A DNA stretch of 64,000 nt, taken from positions 4,526,001-4,590,000 of the forward strand of contig NZ_AP017422.1 in the NCBI RefSeq assembly GCF_002355595.1, written 5' to 3'. Origin of the DNA: Filimonas lacunae (GTDB lineage: Bacteria; Bacteroidota; Bacteroidia; Chitinophagales; Chitinophagaceae). Positions within the stretch are counted from its first letter, which is position 1, and each line of letters starts with the position of its first letter. The position numbers were made by a program, and so were the translations under genes. Positions 29,101 to 36,284 of the stretch are shown one piece after another. A model generated the notes under the pieces. The model worked only from the letters and a program-made list of their open reading frames with translations, searched no databases and had not been told where the DNA came from.

Positions 29101-29938
29101 CAATTGCTTGCGATGTAGACCGGCTTATCAAGCTAGCGTAACTAATGGCCAAAATCTTTTTCCTGTCGTTGGTTAGGTAATATTCAGGCTCACCGGGATA
29201 GGTATATTGCAGCCAATTGTTAAACGTAGCGGAATGAAAAAAACGCATTTCATTTTTTGTCGTAACCGACCATTTCTTACCGCGTTTTTGTATACCAGCA
29301 ACAGTAGTGATGGCCTGATCACTTCCCCTATTTTGTCCGAGAACATATACCACATTATCAGTTTCATCCACCAGGTAGTCAACCCTTTCACTATGGCTTA
29401 TGATTCGTTTTACCGCCCGGCTAATAGCTTTTACGGGTTGAAAATTTTGCTTATCTATCACCCACAATCCTATTACCCTTACAGCATCCTCTCTCTCATG
29501 CACATCAAAAATTAATACATCTTTAAACACTTTCAACCGGTAATAAAGCTTAGCCGAAGGAAGAAGCAGTGGCTGGGTAATAATTTTGTTCTCCTCATAA
29601 CGCAGCTCTAGCTCAAACCAGCTTTGACCATAATTATTCTCTATACAAAGCAACACTTTATTATTGTCCGAATAAAAACGCACATCCCTCACCTGGCCTT
29701 GTGCCGCTTTGGAATCCCTAAAACTAATCGCCTTGTAAGACATATCGTACAAATCACAAACTATTATTCCGTCAAATCCAGGCATAGTCATTAAGGCATA
29801 TCTTTCATCCTCACTAATGTCCCATATATTAGCATTTTGAGAGGGGGATATTCCTCCCACAAAATAGGATGTGTGTTGGCTGCTGCCAGGCAAGGTCAGT
29901 AGCATAAAGCAGGCTATAACGGCAATTCCTTTTAACAT
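26105..29938 (-). CDS. Exported caspase-family (C14) protein with beta-propeller region
   Basis: A 1277-residue protein with a signal peptide (about 1-20). The first ~900 residues are repeat-like and consistent with one or two WD40-type beta-propellers, followed by a beta-sandwich-like stretch. A C-terminal caspase fold (about 995-1277) has the catalytic dyad His1075 in MSGHG and Cys1127 in DACHAG. Bacterial proteins of this type are activated by ligand binding to the propeller and cut after Arg/Lys or Asp. It is the last gene of a five-gene leftward operon (33957 to 26105), 25 bp after another caspase. Export to the periplasm distinguishes it from cytosolic abortive-infection caspases. Confidence 0.88.
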   Translation of the reverse strand: MLKGIAVIACFMLLTLPGSSQHTSYFVGGISPSQNANIWDISEDERYALMTMPGFDGIIVCDLYDMSYKAISFRDSKAAQGQVRDVRFYSDNNKVLLCIENNYGQSWFELELRYEENKIITQPLLLPSAKLYYRLKVFKDVLIFDVHEREDAVRVIGLWVIDKQNFQPVKAISRAVKRIISHSERVDYLVDETDNVVYVLGQNRGSDQAITTVAGIQKRGKKWSVTTKNEMRFFHSATFNNWLQYTYPGEPEYYLTNDRKKILAISYASLISRSTSQAIDTVGALASLDLVSNKAAINYYSNGKAHEKVEEQVSDLGGIQLNVIRQGYSPGNGYYYRRSLENYLLKDTFNTVVANRKEVISKPKASFSDSHARLVDYVNNGNTILFKTRDNKDVDSMFLLDCRTGTEFYLDFAKYTPNNSYFSGSDFSKYDSYKAIKGSAFDIIPQKKEMFTSRLRANLCDQKIQWGYDTSLVVSSDDLAIDSMRVDCRSNNLIFSARKKFYTISLDSLFYQMGDQMVKQAGRFSIYPREQLEIRAFQFPLVHFVYYSKKSRCAFLTWDVSRNMITALYAFKNSGYPITLNKNRQDSVAFYYDIAQEFKVIPTWNDTIITNVVELYKYTLDNGKLTLLDTLHFKDQLSEGLCYRGGAEYYADAGLAVAWIPELNKRNVIVYDMQLQKRGGIIESDGDLSYHRKEPIKAVYSFIDYWRKNRQHSTVSTINPALLSRIFKNEYGNTAFQVNFGEGTINVVTKTDIFNLGFSPDTVLMVNELSHSGANEIDLGKNRLVTAGSLDQTFYVYKINPASLLFTVKFEEEKIRFETTQDEYAEFYTRQNQEKSAADYYLNRPDVIYAMLNNNENTTNDLYARMVALRRSKAEKQNISMGQGEDKVRTTVRILTDKKLQKVYRNQHSLSMSFTLKDTTWPVKGYGIWVNGVSITGSAFLPFTGGKPSFPVKTPEIPLSVGFNNIEIAACNGANQWSAKTKYTCYYIPEEKPASKLYFIGVAMSQYKDTSKYLYASDKDIRNIATKLSSGATEVVQVDTLINTRTGLKSAFRQLKEKLLTTGINDKVILMMSGHGLLADNKLTWNFASYETDFAQPDTSTSITYDDINWLFDAIPARNRLIMIDACHAGQSYFEYATDSSFESRLFQPGDALSKGGGNNENDSLGIDLLDGFSEFIPAENFLPIDYEAFKWMTEALPDYIENGSTIITASRGEQTAKEDKNQGVFTGALLSVLNSHPRGTVTVNALISAVNRLFIESEGQKPSVKAFNPTTDWLVW

Positions 29939-29963
29939 GGCAATAGGTTTCTACTGTGGCCAA

Positions 29964-31847
29964 TTAATTGAGGGATAGCGATTGAATGCGGTAGCTCAGT
30001 TGCTGGGTAAAAATGTTATTGGAATTATATAAGGGTGGGTGGTTTCCCTTGTTAAGAAATAGCTGATTCACCAATTTTTCCAGCGCGTTAAACTCTCCTA
30101 TCCCTTTTGTTTTAACAGATAGCGGCTCTAACATTACTTCCCGTAAATCAATAGGGCTTTCACTGGTAATCAGTAAAAAGCTTCCATTGCGCTTTCCCAC
30201 AATAATGTCACCGATAAAAACTGGCTGCGATTGCCCTTTCGCCAGTTTACAATCACTTTCGTTTATCCTCACATTCACAGGCACTAACTGGCGTATTATT
30301 TCATCTTCTAGCTGAAGAATGCAATAAAATTGGCTTTTGGCAAGCTTGCCGGGTTGCACATACAGCTGTAGTTTCTGGCCTGGGGAAAGCCTGCTCAGTT
30401 GAGCCAGTTTCAGGGGTTGACCGTTTTGTTGCAATACCAGGGTCACCGTAGTATCCTGGGTAGTGTTTAATTGAATAATAAACCGGTTTATCTGCAACTT
30501 CAGCACAGTGGCCCTAATGGAGCTAACATCCCTATCTTTTACCACAAAAAGGGCCTTATTATCTTTGTTTCTTTTAATAAAATAGCCTCGCTTGTCAATA
30601 TATGCCAGGCTATACCCTTTTATACTGTCTTGTGCCAACAATACAAATTCCAGGTCTTGTAAACCTGTCACGATGTCCTTTCTTTTATCCGCTGGTACCG
30701 AAGCATCTATAGCCAGATGTAAAGTATCCTCAAAATTATACTGGGTCACCTCCACAGACAGTCCCCACGCCTCTTCTATAGATGGCGCTTTAGTGCCATC
30801 GGTAAGACTAATCATAGACGAGCCACTTTTTACAAAAGAAACCTGGGCGGGATATACATGGCCATTTGTTGCAGTGAGTTTCACTGCAGAACCTGTTGTA
30901 AGGCCTTGGTAAAGGCCCAGGTCAATTTCATATTGTGGCCGGGCCGGATTAGTATAATCTGTATTGATAATCCGTGCCATCTTCTTCTCTTCATAAACAG
31001 TATCTTCCAATACACCCAGTCGCAGATAATAGGGATCATCCGCGCTCATATTCACGGTGAGCTGAATGTCGGCCTTATTAAATTGCTTCTGCCGCTGTGC
31101 CAGGTAAAAACTACGAAACAGGTCATAATAACTACCCGTTATAAAGTTTTGGAATTCCGCTAAAAAACACAAAGTGTATCTATACACAACACCTGTAGGA
31201 TTGTATGCCCGGGAAGAAGAAAAAGTAATCAGCGGCGCCAACTTTTCTGTACCACCATTCTCGCTATGCTCACTCATAAATGCCGTTTGCCAATCCCTGC
31301 TATAGGCATTAAAGCTTTTCTTCACACCATTCTTTTCAATCGAACCCGAATGGCAGGATTCTACTAGCAAAAACACCTGCCCCTGGCTACCTAATTTAGT
31401 TCTCAAATTCACCAGTAATTCATGCAGCTTATCATCTACCAGTGATTTTTTCCGCAACCCTGCCACATCATCTGGCGATGGGGAGTCGTAACAAACAAAC
31501 ACCTCATCGGTGCCATCTTTTTCATCATCATCCAAATCGGGCACCTGGCTACCATGGCCGGTTAAGTAAATCATTACCCGGTCTCCCTGTTTCACCTTCA
31601 GGTTCTGAAACTTGGCAACAATCTTGTCCAGTGTTGCATTTTCATTACGCAACGAATCCACCTGAAATTTGCGAATACGATCTGTTCTGAAAAAAAGCAG
31701 TACAGAATCTATATTCTCCCGCAATTCAGGCCTCGACTCCCACACATCTTCTAACTGATAATGATCTAATCCAATCACCAGCGCATGGTTTTGCTGTTGG
31801 CACTGTCCTGTTTGCAGCCAGCCCAACCAGCAAAAAAGCACCATCAT
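29964..31847 (-). CDS. Exported caspase-family peptidase with DUF4384-like C-terminus
   Basis: I chose the ATG at 31847 because it overlaps the stop of the lysozyme gene as TAATG, a coupling signature; the frame extends eight codons further. The 627-residue product has a signal peptide and an N-terminal caspase fold (HALVIGLDHYQLED, His98 in YLTGHGSQ, Cys165 in VESCHSGS). Beta-rich domains follow, ending with a DUF4384-like segment (LSPGQKLQLYVQP ... QFYCILQLED). It differs in layout from the downstream caspase, so the operon holds two distinct proteases and not a simple duplication. Confidence 0.87.
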   Translation of the reverse strand: MMVLFCWLGWLQTGQCQQQNHALVIGLDHYQLEDVWESRPELRENIDSVLLFFRTDRIRKFQVDSLRNENATLDKIVAKFQNLKVKQGDRVMIYLTGHGSQVPDLDDDEKDGTDEVFVCYDSPSPDDVAGLRKKSLVDDKLHELLVNLRTKLGSQGQVFLLVESCHSGSIEKNGVKKSFNAYSRDWQTAFMSEHSENGGTEKLAPLITFSSSRAYNPTGVVYRYTLCFLAEFQNFITGSYYDLFRSFYLAQRQKQFNKADIQLTVNMSADDPYYLRLGVLEDTVYEEKKMARIINTDYTNPARPQYEIDLGLYQGLTTGSAVKLTATNGHVYPAQVSFVKSGSSMISLTDGTKAPSIEEAWGLSVEVTQYNFEDTLHLAIDASVPADKRKDIVTGLQDLEFVLLAQDSIKGYSLAYIDKRGYFIKRNKDNKALFVVKDRDVSSIRATVLKLQINRFIIQLNTTQDTTVTLVLQQNGQPLKLAQLSRLSPGQKLQLYVQPGKLAKSQFYCILQLEDEIIRQLVPVNVRINESDCKLAKGQSQPVFIGDIIVGKRNGSFLLITSESPIDLREVMLEPLSVKTKGIGEFNALEKLVNQLFLNKGNHPPLYNSNNIFTQQLSYRIQSLSLN

Positions 31848-32962
31848 TAGTTGCCTTGCTTCCATAACCATTTATCGTAGTCTTTATTCAGAATGATATT
31901 CATATCCACATGATTGTAAATACCGTCCACGATACCATCTTCCGAAAACTGCCAGCCTATTGTATTGCTTTTCAGCGTATAATTAAACTGCTTCTTACTA
32001 AAATCGTACGAGATACCTAAAAATGGATTCTTAGCCCCGGGATAAGTACGCTGTGTATCAAAATCTTGGCTATGCGGATAACGGGCTATCCAGATATACT
32101 TATTATCAAAGTCTTTCTTAAGGTATTTGGTGTAAAAACTTTCAAACGTATAGATGATAACATCTGTTTTTAACTCCTTTTCCACGTAATCGATAAAGGT
32201 TTTAGTAGCCTCTATAATTTCCGCTGTTGTAAACTGGCTTTCTACCACGGCAAACTTCGCATGCACTTCTATATCCAGTATGGGTTTGAATGCAATCTGT
32301 TTTCCTTGAAAAGATTCCACAAACTTCTTCGCCTGCTCTAAGGCATGCTGCTTAAAATCTGCACGGTTGGTTTTATTCAGTACAAAATTATGATACAGCC
32401 CCACCGGAAAACCATTAGCAATCGCCTCTTTATAATGTGCACTAAACTTAGGGTCATACGAATTATCGTAGCCACGAATAGAACGTATAAACACATACGA
32501 AACCCCCGCATTAGCGGTATCTGCCTTTACCTTTTTCCAGTCAATAGGCTTGGGCGACTGGTGGTTAGCTATATCCACCCCTATTTTAGCATTTTTCAAT
32601 AGGCCATTCATCTGGGCCATTCTCTCCAGCACTTTGTATTTATCACTGGCCAGAAAGTTTTTAAACACAAAAGAAGAAAGGTCGTCGTAACTGCTCTTAG
32701 GCACCGGAAAAGCAGGTTGTTCATACTTCTTAAAGTATAAAGCGCCATCCTCTTTGTCTATATACAAATAGATATCATCCTCTAAAAACAAAGTATCGCT
32801 AGACATTTTCTTAACATCTACTAAGGCATAATACAGAAAAGCCTTCGCACTAGTATCCTTAGCCAACGGCTTTGCACCTTTTACGGGCTTCTTCTGCCCC
32901 TGGGCACCGGCATAAATAGTCAACGAAATAAACGATAATAGAAAAAAATGCTTTTTCAGCAT
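31847..32962 (-). CDS. GH25 lysozyme-like muramidase, exported
   Basis: A 371-residue protein with a signal peptide (about 1-20), a ~100-residue N-terminal region of unknown type, then the GH25 barrel: GVDIANHQ (Asp130), SYVFIRSIRGY, GLYHNF, and the catalytic LDIEVH (Asp230, Glu232). It ends GWQFSEDGIVDGI ... VDMNIIL. It cleaves the glycan chain of peptidoglycan. It is the third gene of the coiled-coil/caspase operon and is coupled to the next caspase. Confidence 0.9.
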   Translation of the reverse strand: MLKKHFFLLSFISLTIYAGAQGQKKPVKGAKPLAKDTSAKAFLYYALVDVKKMSSDTLFLEDDIYLYIDKEDGALYFKKYEQPAFPVPKSSYDDLSSFVFKNFLASDKYKVLERMAQMNGLLKNAKIGVDIANHQSPKPIDWKKVKADTANAGVSYVFIRSIRGYDNSYDPKFSAHYKEAIANGFPVGLYHNFVLNKTNRADFKQHALEQAKKFVESFQGKQIAFKPILDIEVHAKFAVVESQFTTAEIIEATKTFIDYVEKELKTDVIIYTFESFYTKYLKKDFDNKYIWIARYPHSQDFDTQRTYPGAKNPFLGISYDFSKKQFNYTLKSNTIGWQFSEDGIVDGIYNHVDMNIILNKDYDKWLWKQGN

Positions 32963-33003
32963 AAGAATAGATTTGATGGTTAATGTATACTTATCGGTGT
33001 TAC

Positions 33004-33570
33004 CTATTTGGCAATCAAGAATATTAATGCGGTCACTCCCACGCCAATTACAAACCCGCCTACCGCTAGTTTAACCTTGTGTTTATTTTGGTCTTTTAAC
33101 TTCACAAGCGAACTGTCAATGGCCAGTTTAATGTTATTCAAGTTTTCCGTTGCCTTATCCAGCGACTGGTCAATCTTGTTAACGTTTACATCCGTTCTGT
33201 TGATAAAACTGTTGGTATGGATATTCAAGGAGTCGAAAGCAGCCTTCAGCTGCTTATAATATCCCTCTTTTGCCTTCAGCATACTATCCTGCAAAGCGGT
33301 TAAATTTTCATATTCCTTAAAAGCCTGTATATAAGCGGGCTGCTGGTTCTGCATGCGTTTGTAGGTATCTAATAGCAGTTTATACGTTTTCTTATTGGCG
33401 ATGTAAGCAGAATCCATTCCCACCACCACGGTGTCTCCTCGCGTAAACAACCGGGCTTGCAGCGAGATAGAATCTTTTATTACAGTAGGCGTTTGTGCAA
33501 AAGCCGCATCTCCCATAAGCCCCCATGCGGCTGCCATCAATGCTAGCAGGCGTAATGTGAATGTAAGCAT
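33004..33570 (-). CDS. Signal-peptide coiled-coil protein with C-terminal membrane anchor
   Basis: A 188-residue protein: signal peptide (about 1-25, AFAQ), a long charged helical region with a coiled-coil pattern (residues 60-165, LDKATENLNNIKLAIDSSLV), and a C-terminal membrane helix (VKLAVGGFVIGVGVTALIFL). No known family. It lies 3 bp after the other coiled-coil gene and 41 bp before the lysozyme gene. It may form a periplasm-spanning or envelope scaffold for the hydrolases encoded downstream. Confidence 0.65.
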   Translation of the reverse strand: MLTFTLRLLALMAAAWGLMGDAAFAQTPTVIKDSISLQARLFTRGDTVVVGMDSAYIANKKTYKLLLDTYKRMQNQQPAYIQAFKEYENLTALQDSMLKAKEGYYKQLKAAFDSLNIHTNSFINRTDVNVNKIDQSLDKATENLNNIKLAIDSSLVKLKDQNKHKVKLAVGGFVIGVGVTALIFLIAK

Positions 33571-33573
33571 GTG

Positions 33574-33957
33574 TTAGTGATCGGTTTTATAGACTGTTTC
33601 AATATCGGGTAATTGGGTAGTATCCAGGCCTGCTCTTAATTCATGAATTCGTTGCCTTATCTCCGCCAACTTCGCCTGATCCCGCTCTTCGGCAAGCCTT
33701 TTTTCTAAATCGGCCAATTCCACTGTCTTTTGTGTACGCCCCACATAAGACCGGAAAATCACTAAATCCGATTTGATAGAGTCCAATCTATTTTTTGAAT
33801 ACTGCAGCTCCGTTAGCGCCGAATCGGCTGAACGCCGGGCTTTTAGCAAATCCTGGCGTATTTCTTTGATACCACTATTTCCCACAATAGTGGCAATAAA
33901 ATTGATCACGACTATGCCAATTATAATAAAAAGGATAATCTTTATAGACCTTTCCAT
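33574..33957 (-). CDS. Small membrane-anchored coiled-coil protein
   Basis: A 127-residue protein: N-terminal membrane helix (IKIILFIIIGIVVINFIATI), then a coiled coil (residues 30-115, heptad-like LADLEKRLAEERDQAKLAEI). No recognised domain. First gene of the operon that runs through a second coiled-coil protein, a lysozyme and two caspases, so it probably helps assemble or localise them (inference from position). Confidence 0.65.
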   Translation of the reverse strand: MERSIKIILFIIIGIVVINFIATIVGNSGIKEIRQDLLKARRSADSALTELQYSKNRLDSIKSDLVIFRSYVGRTQKTVELADLEKRLAEERDQAKLAEIRQRIHELRAGLDTTQLPDIETVYKTDH

Positions 33958-34132
33958 ACTTAATTAATTGTATTTAAATAACAATATGGAATACAATATA
34001 AGGAAACAATGAAACATTTATGAATTACTAGAATATAATTATTCTACACACAAACGCTTATTACAGAGCAAACAACAGGAGTGGTGTGTTCATTTTTTAT
34101 TAAAAAAACTAAAATATTTAATATATAAATCA

Positions 34133-34312
34133 ATGCTGCAACAGATCATCGATCACAGACATGTTCCTTTTGCACCCCCACCTGCCCCTTCTTTCCGTAA
34201 AAAAAGGGTTAACACCAATATTCCAGCCGGCGCCGTTCTTACCCGTTTTAATACCGTAAACGGATCGGTAAGCTGCCCCATCAGAGGCTATTTTATACAA
34301 AATAGTTTGTGA
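34133..34312 (+). pseudogene. Small-peptide gene remnant (59 codons)
   Basis: This short ORF ends SCPIRGYFIQNSL. The ending matches that of the amber-interrupted peptide at 50320 (NCPYGGYFAQSFL), and the ~15 residues before it also align weakly (VLTRFNTVNG against FYISYSTVSA). It has no signal peptide; its N-terminus is proline-rich and unrelated. I read it as a degraded copy of a small exported peptide gene, retaining the conserved C-terminus. The rest of 33958-34364 shows only AT-rich leader sequence and the terminator at 34337. Confidence 0.5.
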
Positions 34313-34336
34313 GATCTATTATTTCCTTCACATAAA

Positions 34337-34363
34337 ATGCGCCCCATACTACATGAGGCGCAT
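34337..34363. terminator. Hairpin terminator
   Basis: An 11-bp stem with one mismatch (34337-34347 with 34353-34363), arms ATGCGCC...GGCGCAT. It sits between convergent ends and shares its arms with the hairpin at 23007. Confidence 0.65.
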
Positions 34364-34364
34364 C

Positions 34365-35192
34365 TTACTGCATTGATACAGGAATATTGCTAAATCCAGC
34401 ATCTTTTACGATTGGCAAAAAATTGATAGTGGTTACAGGTATGCCTACATTATTAAATTCAATACTTGCCTCCACGGGAACCATTCGCAGAAGCTGGTAA
34501 TTCATCCAAAAACCCTGAATAGATTTATTAGCAATTGTCCAGCCTGTATTAGTGAATATGTTTCCTCCATCAACACTTACTTTTGTATCCCCCTTTTTCA
34601 CCTCAATATTAATTTTGTCATACTGCCCAACATATTCAAAGGTTAAATGGCAGGTCAATTTATTATTCCTTAATACACAGCTAGTTACCGTAGTTTTTAT
34701 TCCCTCGAAATAATCGGTTAACGGCAATCTATTTAGCGATTTAGTGTTTTCCGGTTTATTTTCATTCCTTACTTCAGGCTTAGAAGAAGCGATTGGTGTT
34801 GTTACAATATAATCCCCTTGTATAATAGTATTATTGTCGCCGATAGCTTGATTATGTACCTGACCATTGTTTTCAACAGTTGTTCCACTACCTGGAATAG
34901 ATTTATACAAACTATCCAATTTCTTATATGCATCTCGACTTATCTGACTCTGATAATCAGCAACACTCTTTAACTTATCCCGATTAGGTACCTTGCTAAT
35001 TTCATTGGCTGTTTTTACATCAAGTTTTAGAATGTTCTGTGCATAAGAAGAAGCATTCGCTAAACCTAAGCAATATTTAATGCATTCCTTTTTTATCGTA
35101 AGACACTTACAATTGGATTGACTAAATAACCGGGTGGGCAATGTAGCTATCACAATAGCCAGGCAGTAAATAATAGATTTAAAGGGTGTCAT
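34365..35192 (-). CDS. Exported protein of unknown function
   Basis: About 275 residues from the ATG at 35192 (the alternative at 35213 adds seven). Signal peptide ending RLFSQ, then a cysteine-rich short segment (CKCLTIKKECIKYCLG), a helical part, an NG/DN-rich turn motif (ENNGQVHNQAIGDNNT) and a beta-rich C-terminal half. No known family. Its start overlaps the end of the membrane-protein gene at 35179, so the two form an operon. Confidence 0.55.
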   Translation of the reverse strand: MTPFKSIIYCLAIVIATLPTRLFSQSNCKCLTIKKECIKYCLGLANASSYAQNILKLDVKTANEISKVPNRDKLKSVADYQSQISRDAYKKLDSLYKSIPGSGTTVENNGQVHNQAIGDNNTIIQGDYIVTTPIASSKPEVRNENKPENTKSLNRLPLTDYFEGIKTTVTSCVLRNNKLTCHLTFEYVGQYDKINIEVKKGDTKVSVDGGNIFTNTGWTIANKSIQGFWMNYQLLRMVPVEASIEFNNVGIPVTTINFLPIVKDAGFSNIPVSMQ

Positions 35193-35583
35193 TTGTTTTA
35201 GTTTTTGTATCACTACTTATAATCCACCAGACAACATAAAAGGCGAGCCAAATTCCAAAGAAAAGCAGGGAATAATAGAAGAATAACCTTTGATGTTCAT
35301 AGACGTCAACAATTGCCATAAGCCGTTCTCCAGTGGAATCGATACTATTTGTATACGCCATGCTTGCGTTAAGAATATCTTCAACCTGTGTACCATTGTA
35401 AAAACTTACACCTAAGCATATCCATCCCGGTAAAAATAACAGGTACATCCATTTGCCTATTCCGTTAGGGTGTTTGTAATTTGTTCCAAGAATTGTTCCG
35501 ATAGTACCACCAATAACAGCCAGGCTCCATGTCAACAATTTGTCAGAACTTTCTGCAACAGCTTTTATACCATCTATTTCCAT
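35179..35583 (-). CDS. Small membrane protein of unknown function
   Basis: A 134-residue protein with three hydrophobic segments (WSLAVIGGTIGTILG, WMYLLFLPGWICLGVSF, FYYSLLFFGIWLAFYVVWWI). It has a charged C-terminus rich in Lys/Thr. No known family. It is followed by an overlapping exported protein gene and lies just downstream of the defence island terminator. Whether it is part of the island is unclear. Confidence 0.55.
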   Translation of the reverse strand: MEIDGIKAVAESSDKLLTWSLAVIGGTIGTILGTNYKHPNGIGKWMYLLFLPGWICLGVSFYNGTQVEDILNASMAYTNSIDSTGERLMAIVDVYEHQRLFFYYSLLFFGIWLAFYVVWWIISSDTKTKTNDTL

Positions 35584-35736
35584 AGATTAAATCATCTTTA
35601 GATTAAAAATATAATCCAGCAAATAAGGTTGACATTACATTATCAGATATAGTTCTTCCATATCGGTTTTTAAAAAGAAGGCTTTAAAACTCATAACATA
35701 ACTTTCTCTCCTATTTTTTAAGAGACTTAATAAAAA

Positions 35737-35767
35737 TGCCGCATACAACTGTATTTTGTATGCGGCA
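35737..35767 (-). terminator. Intrinsic terminator of the defence island
   Basis: A perfect 12-bp stem (35737-35748 with 35756-35767) with a 7-nt loop. Read leftward it is followed by a T-run, so it ends the leftward operon 18 bp after its last stop. Confidence 0.85.
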
Positions 35768-35785
35768 AAAAGTATGCAACTTGGG

Positions 35786-36283
35786 TTATTTCAAATCGAG
35801 CAAATCAATAAAACAGTTATCATTACTATCAAAGAAGCCAGGCTCTGCTTCCATTTTGGCTCTAATTTTATCAAATCCGCCGTTAGCATATTCTTCCAAC
35901 AGCTTTCTATAGGCCAATATTTGTTTCTCCACCTCTGCTTCTTCCATCTTCTCCAATTCATTAAAATCTATATCCGACTTAGCCAGTAAGCACATCATTA
36001 CATAATCAACTAGTTTAGGCGGCTGCCACGATCTAATTTCCATGAATTTCTCCTTCTTAGCATCTTTGCTGAACGGTACCCGGTAATCATTCTTTAAACC
36101 AAGTAACGCCGCATACATATATATTTCATACTTGGTGGAGAAATACTTGCCTTGCTCCCAGGCACTCTCATCCGTAGAAGTCCCTGCACGTCCCCCTTGC
36201 ACCAACGTGAATTTTGTAATTAAGCTCTCATGAATGGCATCATACTCGGGAGCCCTGTCTTTAATACGCTTTAATAAATCCAT
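35786..36283 (-). CDS. Defence-island protein of unknown function (165 aa)
   Basis: Counted from the ATG at 36283, one base after the stop of the DndD-like gene (the frame extends 21 codons into that gene). A helical, acidic C-terminus (ELEKMEEAEVEKQILAYRKL) and a central WQPPKLVDYVMMCLL. Its position after a DndD-like ATPase is that of DndE-type small proteins, but I see no DndE signature and do not assign it. Last gene of the operon. Confidence 0.6.
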   Translation of the reverse strand: MDLLKRIKDRAPEYDAIHESLITKFTLVQGGRAGTSTDESAWEQGKYFSTKYEIYMYAALLGLKNDYRVPFSKDAKKEKFMEIRSWQPPKLVDYVMMCLLAKSDIDFNELEKMEEAEVEKQILAYRKLLEEYANGGFDKIRAKMEAEPGFFDSNDNCFIDLLDLK

Positions 36284-36284
36284 A

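Noticed and set aside
35786-36283. Calling the last island gene DndE
   Set aside because: Position fits but length and residues do not show the DndE pattern.
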